64,000 nt of DNA, from the NCBI RefSeq assembly GCF_000004195.4, contig NC_030678.2, positions 31,038,201 through 31,102,200 on the forward strand. Reading direction: 5' to 3'. A model generated the notes under the pieces. The model had not been told where the DNA came from and did not search any database. It worked only from the letters and a program-made list of their open reading frames with translations. This document shows, piece by piece, positions 11,601 through 20,180 of this stretch. The position numbers and the translations under genes are program-made. Each line of letters starts with the position of its first letter. Position 1 is the stretch's first letter. The DNA is from Xenopus tropicalis. Lineage: Eukaryota; Chordata; Amphibia; Anura; Pipidae.

Positions 11601-12903
11601 GCGCAATTTGCCAAAGTTGCCTTGAGAGGAAACTTCAGCAAACCGCAGTGCCGCATATGCCATCCCATCGGCGATTTACATTCTCGCTGGTGGGATGGCA
11701 TTGTGGGGAGATTTGTCGCAGCGCGACTAATCTCCCCGTGTGTCACAGCCCTAAGAGTGAAGACACACAGAACTGCTAGCAGCACCTACTTGTCACGGCT
11801 ACTAAAATAGACAATACTGATAATTTACTGATAATTGTCTCTATGTGTGTTTTAGCAGAAGCAATTCTCAGTATTGTTTACGGCAGGATATTTTCTGGGG
11901 TTCAGTAGCCATGAAAAAGTAGCTGCTACTAGTAGCCCAGTGTGTCTTCACCCTAAAAGAGTGCTGCAACAAATCATTAAGCAAGCAATACCTACCCAAA
12001 TCTGGTTAGACAGATCGGCTGATCCCAACCATGAAGGTACATATGGCAAAGGGAGGGTGGGCATAATATGCGCTTTGTGTGTATGTTTATGTTAGAGTAT
12101 GTCAATAGCAGTCTTAAGGTGGCCATACACGCACCAATAATATCGTACTAAACCTCGTTTCGTACGATATTCGGTGCGTGTATGGTATGTCGGTGAGTCG
12201 ACCGATATCGCAGGAAGCTGCTGATATCGGCCGACTCGCCGATCGGACCAGTTTGAAAATTTTGATCGGGCGCCATAGAAGGCGTCTGACCAAAATTTCC
12301 CTTCAACGCTGAATTTGCAGAAGGAGGTAGAAATCCTATTGTTTCTACCTCCTTACCTGCCGATTCAGCCCTGAATGGTGTGTGGCGGATCTGACGATGT
12401 GTATTGCCAGCTTTAGACTGACATGTGCAACCCCACTGGTCTCAAACAGACCACCACATGACGCCCATAAACATTTTATGTGATTATCTGCCACCAGTTG
12501 CACCTCCCATTCCGGTGGCCACTACACCATAACCTGGTTGCCCGAGTTGTTCTGCACAAGAATTCACACACGGATCGCACAAATAAATTAGAAGTTGTGT
12601 TGCTGCTCTCAATCTGGCACGGAATATTATTAGCTGCCCTACAGCGCACAAATAACGCAGGCAATCTGTCCCTTCTCCGCCCGTACCTGTGGAGCAGCAC
12701 AGCACTGACACTGGCAATTCATTGCGGAGCAGCCCCAGAACGGTCGGTGCAAAGAACATACACTCATCATCGGGGTGAGCTATAAGCAACAACGGTGTCC
12801 TCACTCCCAGGAGCCTATTGGAGCCAAGGGAATAGAACGCATCTGCCCAGCGTTTGCATGCAAACCAAACCAGCACCGGGATGGTAATCAGCACCAGCAG
12901 CAT
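8502..12903 (-). CDS. pigl: PIGL, N-acetylglucosaminyl-phosphatidylinositol de-N-acetylase, 5' part (join 12903..12687, 8601..8502)
   Basis: PIGL removes the acetyl group from GlcNAc-PI, the second step of GPI-anchor synthesis, on the cytosolic face of the ER. Exon 1 (12903-12687, 217 nt) starts with a hydrophobic N-terminal segment ([14 protein letters not shown]) that acts as ER membrane anchor. It then carries the family's metal-binding motif in [20 protein letters not shown]. It ends at a CAG|GTACGG donor in phase 1. Exon 2 (8601-8502, 100 nt) follows a TTTATAG acceptor and reads [17 protein letters not shown] through [13 protein letters not shown]. It matches the family exactly in the region after the first exon and ends at CAG|GTAAAC. 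Later exons, including the second conserved histidine region, were searched for and not found, so they should lie left of position 1. The start codon is the first ATG of the frame and fits the expected short anchor. Confidence 0.93.
8907..9332. mobile_element. T2-type MITE with embedded mariner-type fragment
   Basis: TTAA occurs at 8907-8910 and 9329-9332, with 'aaggggttgtgcgc' and 'caaccccttt' termini. Around 9170-9290 there is text ('atccagaattacggaaag') from the TA-flanked 'TTATCCAGAAA' family seen whole at 22643-22970. Confidence 0.7.
9333..10022. other. PIGL intron 1, unassigned
   Basis: It includes a 23-base T run at about 9420-9442 and a fragment starting 'agtgatgtgcgggtc' near 9620 that recurs at 44227. 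No gene is visible. Confidence 0.4.
10026..10109. mobile_element. minimal Harbinger-like MITE, almost pure hairpin
   Basis: This is an 84-bp element flanked by TAA at 10023-10025 and 10110-10112. The two arms (GGGCTCTGGCACACGGGG and its complement) pair over nearly the whole length around a short centre. It is the smallest member of the family at 11498-11751. Confidence 0.85.
10201..10565. mobile_element. T2-type MITE remnant related to 30332-30753
   Basis: It begins 'attaaaggagatggacag' and contains the arms 'gcagtagagtaaaaatgc' and 'tcactctactgcgcatg', which match the element at 30332-30753. The right terminus is lost at a run of 14 G (about 10551-10564). Confidence 0.55.
10566..11494. other. 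PIGL intron 1, unassigned
   Basis: No recognised gene, RNA or bounded repeat was found in this stretch. Confidence 0.4.
11498..11751. mobile_element. Harbinger-like MITE with TAA target duplication
   Basis: It is flanked by TAA at 11495-11497 and 11752-11754. The termini are GGGCCGTGACACACAGGGAG and the complement of GTGTGTCACAGCCC. The interior palindromes include 'cccaccggctagaatgtaa' and 'gatggcat'. It directly abuts the next element. Confidence 0.8.
11755..11953. mobile_element. TAA-flanked MITE sharing its target with 11498-11751
   Basis: The left flank TAA (11752-11754) is the right TSD of the previous element; the right flank TAA is at 11954-11956. The termini are 'gagtgaagacacac' and 'gtgtgtcttcaccc'. 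It is the same family as 1965-2163. Confidence 0.8.
12118..12411. mobile_element. MITE with 'GTGGCCATACACG' termini
   Basis: The left end is GGTGGCCATACACGCACC after TAA, and the right end is 'gtattgccagc' before TTTAG. Internal inverted repeats include 'cgtacgatattcggtg' and 'gaaggaggtagaaatcc' with its complement. It is related to 3193-3554. Confidence 0.6.
12687..12903 (-). CDS. pigl: PIGL coding exon 1
   Basis: The ATG is at 12903-12901, and the coding part is 72 codons plus one base. It contains the N-terminal membrane segment and the HPDDE metal-binding motif at about residues 43-47. The donor is CAG|GTACGG on the minus strand. The open frame continues into the intron but loses similarity to PIGL exactly at this donor. 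Confidence 0.94.
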
Positions 12904-12945
12904 CTCGGAAACATAAACAGCCTACAGCTGTCCTTTCATTATGGA

Positions 12946-13006
12946 ACTACAAGTCCCAGCATTCATTAGCCTGCTTAATACGCAAAGGGATGATGGGAGT
13001 TGTAGT
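12946..13006. promoter_or_regulatory. PIGL promoter with two inverted ZNF143/Staf-like motifs
   Basis: ACTACAAGTCCCAGCATTC at 12946-12964 (plus strand) and ACTACAACTCCCATCATC at 12989-13006 (minus strand) both resemble the ZNF143 consensus ACTACAATTCCCAGCATGC. They lie 43 to 103 bp upstream of the PIGL ATG, where ZNF143 sites usually sit. The inverted pair may derive from an interspersed repeat (see the copy near 16665-16768). Function is inferred. Confidence 0.5.
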
Positions 13007-13152
13007 TGTGAGACTGCCGGAACCTCCTAAACTACTTCTTCCTAAACGCGGAAAGACTGCACCAAGAACAGCAACCGCTGAGAAAAACAAGCAACACAAT
13101 GAGCGTTCCGGTTTGTCTATAATCCTGTTTTGTAGGGCTGTGAAACCTACTC

Positions 13153-13576
13153 TATAAAGGGGTTGTTCACCTTTGAGGACAATGTAAAGAGTATTATTCT
13201 GAAGCTATTTGCAATTGGTCTTCATTTTCTGTTATTAATGGGTTTTTAATTATTTCTCTTTTTGTTTAGTAGCTCTCCAGTTGAGGAACTCAAGCAGCTA
13301 TGTGGTTGTTAGGGTCCAAACTACCTTAGCAACCAGAGAGTAGTTTAAATGAAAGACTGGAATATGAATAAGAGAGGACCTGAATAAACAGATAAGTAAT
13401 AAAAAGTACAAGTTTTTAAAATAGTTTTTAACCCCCATTTGAAAGCTGGGAAGAGACAGAAGAAAAAGAGAAATCATTCAAAAACTATAGAAAATAAATA
13501 ATGAAGTGCAATTAAAAAGTAGCTTAGAATTCTGCCACATATTAAAAGTTAACGTAAAGGTAAACAACCCCTTTAA
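13153..13576. mobile_element. T2-type MITE
   Basis: The left end 'tataaaggggttgttcacc' has a mutated TTAA; the right end 'caaccccttt' plus AA gives TTAA at 13573-13576. It is the same family as 8907-9332. It lies in the PIGL/NCOR1 spacer. Confidence 0.75.
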
Positions 13577-14282
13577 GTGAACTGGAATTCCAAGGTCTTC
13601 CCTAGGCAATTGCAAGGGAACCATAATAGTCTTGGTTTAAAGAAATAGCTGTTAGTGACTCTTCAGGTTTTTCTCTTTTGGGTTTTTTTAGTGCAGTTTT
13701 TTTTCAACACACTTTTATCCACAAAAAAAAATATATATGTCAGAGGGGTTGATGTAAAATACCATAGACTAGTCATATTTATTGGGGGAGCTATTTGGCC
13801 CTTTGCGTACTTGAAATACCAGGGTATAATTTGAATCTAAGTTAGATCATTGTATTATTAACTTGTATTTATAAAGCTCCAGTGAGAAGATGGGGGGCCT
13901 CAAAGCACTAGGGCTCCACTAAGGGCGAGGTCACGTGGAGCGTAGGTCTGCCTGTAAAATGTGAAAGCAGACATTTTACCAGCTGAAATCCGCTCCGCTG
14001 CATGTGATTGCACTAAAGTGGATTCAGTATTCAGGATTCAGTATTTTTTCCAGTTTTTGCTGCTCCTGGTAAAGTGCCCTACAAGGCAAGGTTCTTATGT
14101 GACCTCATGGCTAAAACTGCACTACATTTAGTTGAGTGAGCTTACTGGGTCACTCAGTTGTATTTGTGCATCAAGTAACCTGCATGGTGGGCTGGTACAG
14201 TTTGTGGAAAAGATTTTGAGGAAGAGGGAATGACTGGAGGTGATTGAGAAAGTGTAAGTTTGGTAGACTGATCCAAAGTGGC
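13577..14282. other. intergenic spacer, unassigned
   Basis: A GC-rich MITE-like stretch occurs near 13920-14010, with 'agcagacattttaccagc' and inverted 'gtaaaatgtgaaagcag'. Otherwise nothing was recognised. Confidence 0.35.
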
Positions 14283-14390
14283 ACAGGCAGTATGGTGGCT
14301 CAGTGGTATCATACCCAGGCTAGCTGTGTTCAGACCTGGTTGGCATTGCCACTTGGGGGGGGTCCTAAGTTTGATTGCAGGAAAACATAA

Positions 14391-15229
14391 GGGCTCATTT
14401 ACGTCTGCAAGTCAGGGTCTGACTGGGCCTCTGGGACACCAGGAAAAAAGCCGGTGGGCCCCGTCGCCGTCGGCCCATACCCGACCCTTGCTGGTGCTCC
14501 CCCGGCCAACTGCTCCTCCCCTGACGTATTAAACTTATGTGCGCTTGGGGGAAGACATCGGGTGGGGGACCCTGTGGGGGGTTAGGGGGTGCGGGGGCCA
14601 CAGCTGGCAAGGGCACCTGCAGGGCCCCTGGGGAAGCAGCCCCGGTGGGCCCTGCACCCCCCAGTCCGACCCCTGCTACAAGTGCACTTTTTCACAAATC
14701 ATGTACAATCGTTCAAAATATTTTCTAAATCTGCCTAGTGCTATTTCCATAGTTTGGTGTGAGTGGTAGCGGTAGCTCTAGGGCAGGGGTCCCCAACCTT
14801 TCTTACTTGGGAGCCACAGTCAAATGTAAAAAGACTTGGGGAGCAACACAAGCACCATAAAAGTTCATGGAGGTGCCAAATAAGGGCTAAGATTGGCTAT
14901 TAGGGAGACTCTATGCACATTATCAGCTTACAGGGGGCTTTATTTGGTAGTAAATCTTGTCTTTATTCAACCTAAACTTGCCACCAAGTCAGGAATTCAA
15001 AAATAACTACCTGGTTTGGGGGCACTGAGAGCAACATCCAAGGCGTTGGTGAGCAACATGTTGCCCCCGAGTCACTGCTGGGGATCACTGCTCTCGGGTT
15101 CCCCTGCAACAATAGGTTTAGCAGCACCTGATTCGGAGTGCAAGGAGCGCTTTAATGTCACGTATTACGCACAACTCACTGGGGGTAAAGCACGTGTTGC
15201 CCACTTTGATTGCGGATGTAAATGAGCCC
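14391..15229. mobile_element. Harbinger-like MITE inserted in the SINE, itself carrying other elements
   Basis: TAA flanks it at 14388-14390 and 15230-15232. The left end is GGGCTCATTTACGTCTGCAA and the right end is its near-complement 'tgcggatgtaaatgagccc'. It contains a second repeat at about 14407-14687 ('agggtctgactgggcc' to 'ccagtccgacccctgc') and a hAT at 14784-15090. Confidence 0.75.
14784..15090. mobile_element. hAT element (CAGGGGTCCCCAACC family)
   Basis: It starts CAGGGGTCCCCAACCTTTC and ends 'ctggggatcactg'. The flanks are CTCTAGGG (14776-14783) and CTCTCGGG (15091-15098), an 8-bp target duplication with one mismatch. It has no transposase. Confidence 0.75.
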
Positions 15230-15425
15230 TAATACCTGCAAGAAGTTTGTTTATTGTCTGTGTGGGTTTCCTCGCACACTTTAAAAACAGATAAATGAAC
15301 CCATGACAGAATCGAACATACAACATGTGTGTCATATGGATCTTAGATAGTAAACTCCACTGTGGCAACAAATTTTACATAATCTGTGAAAAATGCTCTG
15401 AATGGGTGGCGCTATATAACTAAAG

Positions 15426-15829
15426 GATTATAATAGCATAGTGCCTGGCACAGCCGCCCTGTGTCCCAGAGCAGAGTTAAATAAATTTAGTTGACCTTTA
15501 AGCAGTAAAACACATATCTGATTTATCTATTTCCCTAACGATTTGCTAAACAAAAAAAATCCAAATATAATAAATTGCTATCCTTAATTTGTCCTTTTAA
15601 AAGGGTGTGCTGGAAATGGAAGCATAATACGTGTGGGGTTTGTAATTTACAAAGTGGTGAGGAGTAAGTAAAAGATGTCACAACTGATACACGCAATTGG
15701 TTCTTCCTCCTAAAGCTCAGTAGGAGTTACCTACACAAAGCACTCTGACAAGCAGCCAGGTTTCCTGGCAGACGCAATGGGGCAGGTTGAAGGTCCCCAA
15801 TCTAAAACCTGCAGCTCAAACCCCGCCCC
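15426..15829. other. upstream of NCOR1, unassigned
   Basis: This is ordinary AT-rich spacer with no recognised feature. Confidence 0.4.
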
Positions 15830-16029
15830 TTAGCTTGCTGAAGTTTCGCACGAGTCTCTGAACGCTGCGCCGTAAGGTCCTTTCAGGGGTGTAGTGCCCA
15901 TGGCTTTTTTGTGCATTTTTTTGTTTTTTCAGTCTCATAAATTCTGGGGTGATAGGTAAAGGATCAGCCAAATTGGGTTTTACCCTTCCTCCTTTAGCGA
16001 GGAAGTTGTTCTAGGGCTCTAGATCTTCT
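15815..16029 (+). promoter_or_regulatory. NCOR1 promoter region, GC-rich
   Basis: A GC box ('aaccccgcccctt') at about 15819-15831 is followed by rising CpG density through 16409, unlike the surrounding AT-rich DNA. No TATA box is evident. The transcription start cannot be fixed from sequence alone. Confidence 0.55.
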
Positions 16030-16409
16030 AATACAGCGCAGTTAGTAATACATCGCTGACAGGACCGTGCGCGACTGCTTTTGAGAGTCCGAGGAGGAGG
16101 GGAGCGAATGTAAGAGATTCCGGAGAGTCGCCGCGCACACACCCCTTGCGGCCAGAGTACGGACTGGGGATTTTACAGACATGTTTGGGGAGGATTATTG
16201 ATTCCGGGGTGCTGCTTGTTCCGACGGGGCAGGAAGGAGCGAAGGAAGGAAGAGGAGTTGCGGCGAGGAGGAAGAGAGAGAGAGGGGGGGCATACAAAAT
16301 GGCGGACAGGCTGCGACTCCTGCCTGTGTGAGAGTGTTCGGGAGCACCGGTTAAGACGTGTCACGGCGGAGTTTACACCGTGCGAGTGGGATTGCAGAGT
16401 CGCGACACG
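16030..16409 (+). other. ncor1: NCOR1 non-coding first exon (5' boundary approximate)
   Basis: This CpG-rich stretch ends at a consensus donor, CGACACG|GTAAGTG, at 16409/16410. It contains CAAAATGGCGG at 16295-16305. That sequence is both a YY1-type element, common just downstream of the start site of housekeeping genes, and the start of an 11-codon upstream frame (16299-16331). Other very short upstream frames are present. The first base is a guess. Confidence 0.6.
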
Positions 16410-17717
16410 GTAAGTGCATGGCTGCTCTCGCTTATCGGGGAATTTCCATCGGGGAGTTGAAGGCTCAGACTTGTGGTGAGCTGGCCACAATCCTGCTAAT
16501 CGTGAGGGCATGCTGCCCATTGGCCTGGGGTGCCCAGCCTCAGCCCTTACAGCGGATTTACTCTTTAGCCTGGGCCACTAGTAAGGCAGGGATCCCACTG
16601 GGGGGGGGGACGTGTTATTATTTATCCCATGTCACATATATCTTACTGTACACATCAGCGATTTGTACCCTGCGGGCCTCCAGCTGTTACAGCGATGCAG
16701 TTGTCGGCATCCCACTGTATTGATGCTGGGAGGTGAAGATCTACAGCAGCTGGAGGGCCGCAGGGTGGGCATTTGTCCCATTCCTCCCCACTCCCAGTAG
16801 GATTTGGCCTGTAGCCCTACTGCCATGCCAGGACCCCTTCATCTGATTGTGGTTCTGCTTGCTTGATTCCCCGAATGCTGAAAGGTGTAGTTTTGTAATA
16901 GGAGGGTATTATTGTGGCCTTACTGTACAATGATCTTTACCTAGTTGTCACCATTTTATGGCAGCGTTGCATTTTCTGTGGAAATCCGTAGAATAATGCT
17001 TGTCATCTTTCTTCACCGTCAAGTCACTTGTTCTGTTTGTGGGGACTGTAGCATACTTTGCTCCTAAAGAATTTAAATTAAAATTCCCATTTGTTGCCTG
17101 TCGGCCAGAATGCCCTGGAATAGTTGAACTCCCTGAGATTGTGGTCATAAAGGGCCGACATGTTTAGCAGTGCTGTACAGTGAAAGGGTGTATACACTAA
17201 ACAAACATAAATACAACTCATACAAGCGGTACAGAGGATCCTGCCAAAAAGAGCTTACAATTGAAATGTGCTGATCAGTGACAAGTGGAGGACTATCATA
17301 CCATTTGTTTGGTACACTGGCCCTCCAGCCTCAGCACTGGCAAATGTTTCTGAATGTTACAGTGTATTGGCTGTAGTAGATCGACTCCACAGGAGTGGAA
17401 GATACAAGTCCGGTGTAGTCTGCCTTATCCATCTTAATAAATACATATATAAAAGTTGATTTAGTTGGCTGATGCAATGCTGCTTTGGGGTGCTGGCACA
17501 CACTTGGATGTGTATATTGTTGGTATTGTGCCTGTCCTGTAGCCCCCAAGCTATTGTTCATCAATTCCCAGCATTTATTTGGCAACCCAATCAACTGCTA
17601 CAACAAGAGCTGGAGTAGTCAAGGGTTGCTCTCTGTTCTACATTGTTATCCTAGGTAAACCCTAAGCCATAAAAGGCAAAGAGGCACTGCCTGCACAATG
17701 TCGGGTACTATATGTAG
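16410..17717. other. NCOR1 intron 1, 5' part
   Basis: At about 16665-16768 lies a small inverted repeat: 'ccctgcgggcctccagctg' against 'cagctggagggccgcaggg', with a central 'gatgctgggag'. A retroelement tail occurs at 17160-17265. No coding exon is recognised. Confidence 0.45.
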
Positions 17718-17850
17718 GAATGCACCGAATCTACTTTGTTCAGATTCGGCTGAACCCCAAATCCTTGTAAAAGATTCGGACGAATACTGAACCAAATCCT
17801 AATTCGCATATGTGCTTGCGCGTGTACTGTATCAAGCTATGAGACTCCGT
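17718..17850. repeat. hAT-family fragment ('ATGCACCGAAT')
   Basis: It starts 'gtaggaatgcaccgaatc' with repeated 'agattcgg' and 'aatccta' blocks. A related fragment is at 27190-27262 ('gaattccgtgcatcccta'). No target duplication was found. Confidence 0.45.
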
Positions 17851-17958
17851 AATGTGGAATTTCTAAAAAAAAGATATATTGTCATATATGCCTGCCTTTA
17901 GTGAGTAGTAGTACTACTACCTTGCAGCACTGGGGTCTTGAGATCAATTCTGACTTGG

Positions 17959-18177
17959 GCACATGTAAGTCGCCGGCGGGATGACAGACGTGGCGGGGCG
18001 ATTTCCGGAAATCGCCGAAAAAGACTCGCGAGGCTTTTTCGGCGATTTGCGCGAAATCGCGCCGCCGACTTACATGTTCGCCGGTGGGATGGCAGGGGTA
18101 GGCAACTCGGGGAGATTAGTCGCCCGCGAACAGGGAGTTAATCGCGGGCGACTAATCTCCCCCGTGTGCCAGAGCCC
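17959..18177. mobile_element. Harbinger-like MITE, left-truncated, in a SINE head fragment
   Basis: The right end 'cccgtgtgccagagccc' is followed by TTAA. The interior palindromes 'ggcgatttccggaaatcgcc' and 'gccgacttacatgttcgcc' match 1774-1948. Just upstream (17905-17950) is a SINE-head-like stretch ('agcactggggtcttgag'). Confidence 0.65.
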
Positions 18178-18181
18178 TTAA

Positions 18182-18500
18182 GGTAAAGGCACATGGAGCT
18201 ACTAGTAGCAGATACTTGTCACAGCTACAGAAATGAACAATGCTGATCATTTACTTATAAGGGCGAAGACGTGGGTGATTAGTTGCCATGACTTTCAAGT
18301 AAGTCTGTAGCGGCAACTAATCGCAATAACTTTTATGTTATAGGATGGAATAGAAGTCACTGCGACTAAACTCTCGCAAATTTTTCCTACACAGATTAGT
18401 TGCCGCAACTTTTTAAATGTCGCTGTGACCAGTTGCCCCGCGTGTCATCGCCCTAACTGTCTTTACGTGTGTTTTAACAGAGGCTGTTTAGGCCTCTGTG
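18182..18500. mobile_element. broken MITE of the 1965-2163 family with a third MITE inside
   Basis: 'gagctactagtagcag' and 'atgctgatcatttact' match the 1965-2163 family. The sequence is interrupted at 18261 and resumes after 18456 with 'ctgtctttacgtgtgtttt'. Its right terminus is missing. Confidence 0.6.
18261..18453. mobile_element. TAA-flanked MITE nested in 18182-18500
   Basis: TAA occurs at 18258-18260 and 18454-18456. The termini are GGGCGAAGACGTGGG and the complement of CGCGTGTCATCGCCC. The interior has inverted 'gattagttgcc' and 'ggcaactaatc' blocks. Confidence 0.75.
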
Positions 18501-19856
18501 TACTTGAAATGCCAATGTTTGGTCAAATCTACTACACAGGCCCAAAAATTATTTGGTTTTCTCTGTAATATGTTGTTATTGATAAATGTATTCATAGGTT
18601 GCAGTGCTAAAAAATAAACATTCACCTCATATTTAATAAAAGGCACTATGTTTGCCCAAGTGCAGTAATCTATAAAATTTTTTGCTTTTAATCTTGTCAG
18701 CAGTTAATGCTACCTGCTGATTGGCTGTGTATTGCCACATTTACGTAACTCTGGTGTCCTCGGTAATGTTTCCCACAGTACATTGCAACATGCTGTCTAT
18801 TCCACTGAAATTGCGGTAATTTCACTTGAGTTTAATATCTCATTATTGGGCAAGCTCTATTATGGGGGATACTATTATAGAAATGGAATATATACACACA
18901 GTAGTGGAAGCCTACCTACGTACAGTGGCACCAAAAATTCTGCAATGAGCCTGGAAAATCAGATAAAAGTAGATAAGAATTACTTAGATCCTTATCAAAA
19001 AGATGCATCCCTTAAACTAACATTTTCACTTTTCTCATTGATTAACATGGTACAACACTTTGTGATGTGCAGTATTTTCCACTTAAAAGACTTCAAAGAT
19101 TGCTCACAAATATCCCATACATAACAGTCATTATCTGTGGATGAACTGTGATTCCTTTTTACAATGTATAGTTTGATCTATTTCTTACTACTTTTTTTCC
19201 CATTTTGGTTTTTAAAAAAATGTAAGTAAAGTGAAGTTCTAACCAATTTTCAATAAACACACTTTCCTTTTAAATTAACAGTTTGTTGGGTTATAGGGCT
19301 TGGGTTTGTTTTTAAGTTGACTTTGAGAACCTTATGATTCCACTTCTGGATTAGATGATGGGTTGTTCTAAAGCACCCCTGGTACTTGGTTTGGTGCTGC
19401 CAGGGTTAATAGGCATGCATCCAAGCCTTTGTGGTTTAAAAAAAAAAAAAAAAAAAAACTCCGGAGGATGTTTCTTTTTATGTTAAAGGGGTAGTAACAC
19501 AAAAAGGGGGTGGGGGCTCTTCACTGGTATGTAGTAGTCTCTTTGCTGAAGGGTCTGCGTTGGCACGTGGATAATTATACAGTATTTATGCTGATCCATA
19601 GTGTTGAATGTTTGCAGCATAGAAGTAAGGTTTAGAGGTTTTAAGGTTTGCTCATTAGATATTTTCAGGCACAGTTCTTTTTCTATGCAAAAGAAGCAGG
19701 CAGAAATTGCCCTTAACAAGAATCGTTGGAAAGCGACTTGTATTAGTGCATGCTTTTTAGCATTGTCTTAGAAGACAGTGTAGTTTCCGTTTCTAGCCTT
19801 TATCTTTTATCTACTCAAATAATGGCCTGCAAAGTGTCCAAAATCACCCACAAGCT
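18501..19856. other. NCOR1 intron 1, unassigned
   Basis: It holds a 21-base A run at about 19439-19459 and short frames without resemblance to known proteins. Confidence 0.4.
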
Positions 19857-19859
19857 TAA

Positions 19860-20177
19860 GGGCTCTGGCACACGGGGAGATTAGTCGCCCGCGACAAATC
19901 TATCTGTTCACGGACGACTAATCTCCCCGAAATGCCATCCCACCAGCAAAAATGTAAATCGCCAGTGGGATGGCATACGCGGCGGCGCGATTTCAATGAA
20001 ATCGCAGAAGTTTCCTCTCAAGGCAACTACTGTGATTTCACTGAAATTGCACTGCCGCGTATGCCATCCCACCGGCGATGTACATTTTTGGTGGTGGGAT
20101 GGCATTTCGGGGAGATTAGTCGCCCGCGAACAGGGAGATTGGTCGCAGGCGACTAATCTCCCTGTGTGCCAGAGCCC
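19860..20177. mobile_element. full-length Harbinger-like MITE
   Basis: The left flank is TAA (19857-19859) and the right flank CAA (20178-20180, one substitution). The termini are GGGCTCTGGCACACGGGGAG and its complement, with paired inner palindromes around 'gatttcaatgaaatcgc'. It is the longest copy of the family in the window. Confidence 0.8.
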
Positions 20178-20180
20178 CAA

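Larger units (their letters stand above)
14283..15425 (+). repeat. tRNA-derived SINE split by a nested transposon cluster
   Basis: The head at 14283-14387 resembles a polymerase III promoter: 'tatggtggctcagtggt' is A-box-like and 'cctaagtttgattgc' is B-box-like. The body resumes at 15233 with 'gtgtgggtttcctcgcaca' and ends with the tail 'ggtggcgctatataac' near 15420. The 842-bp interruption is the TAA-flanked element 14391-15229. Assignment to a V-SINE-type family is from structure only. Confidence 0.6.

Noticed and set aside
12480..12785. 101-codon plus frame opposite PIGL exon 1
   Set aside because: It is a shadow of the PIGL exon on the other strand; PIGL motifs, the splice donor and family similarity support the minus strand.
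17938..18181. Arg-rich frames in GC-rich DNA
   Set aside because: They lie in palindromic Harbinger-like MITE arms; similar frames recur in every copy of the family.
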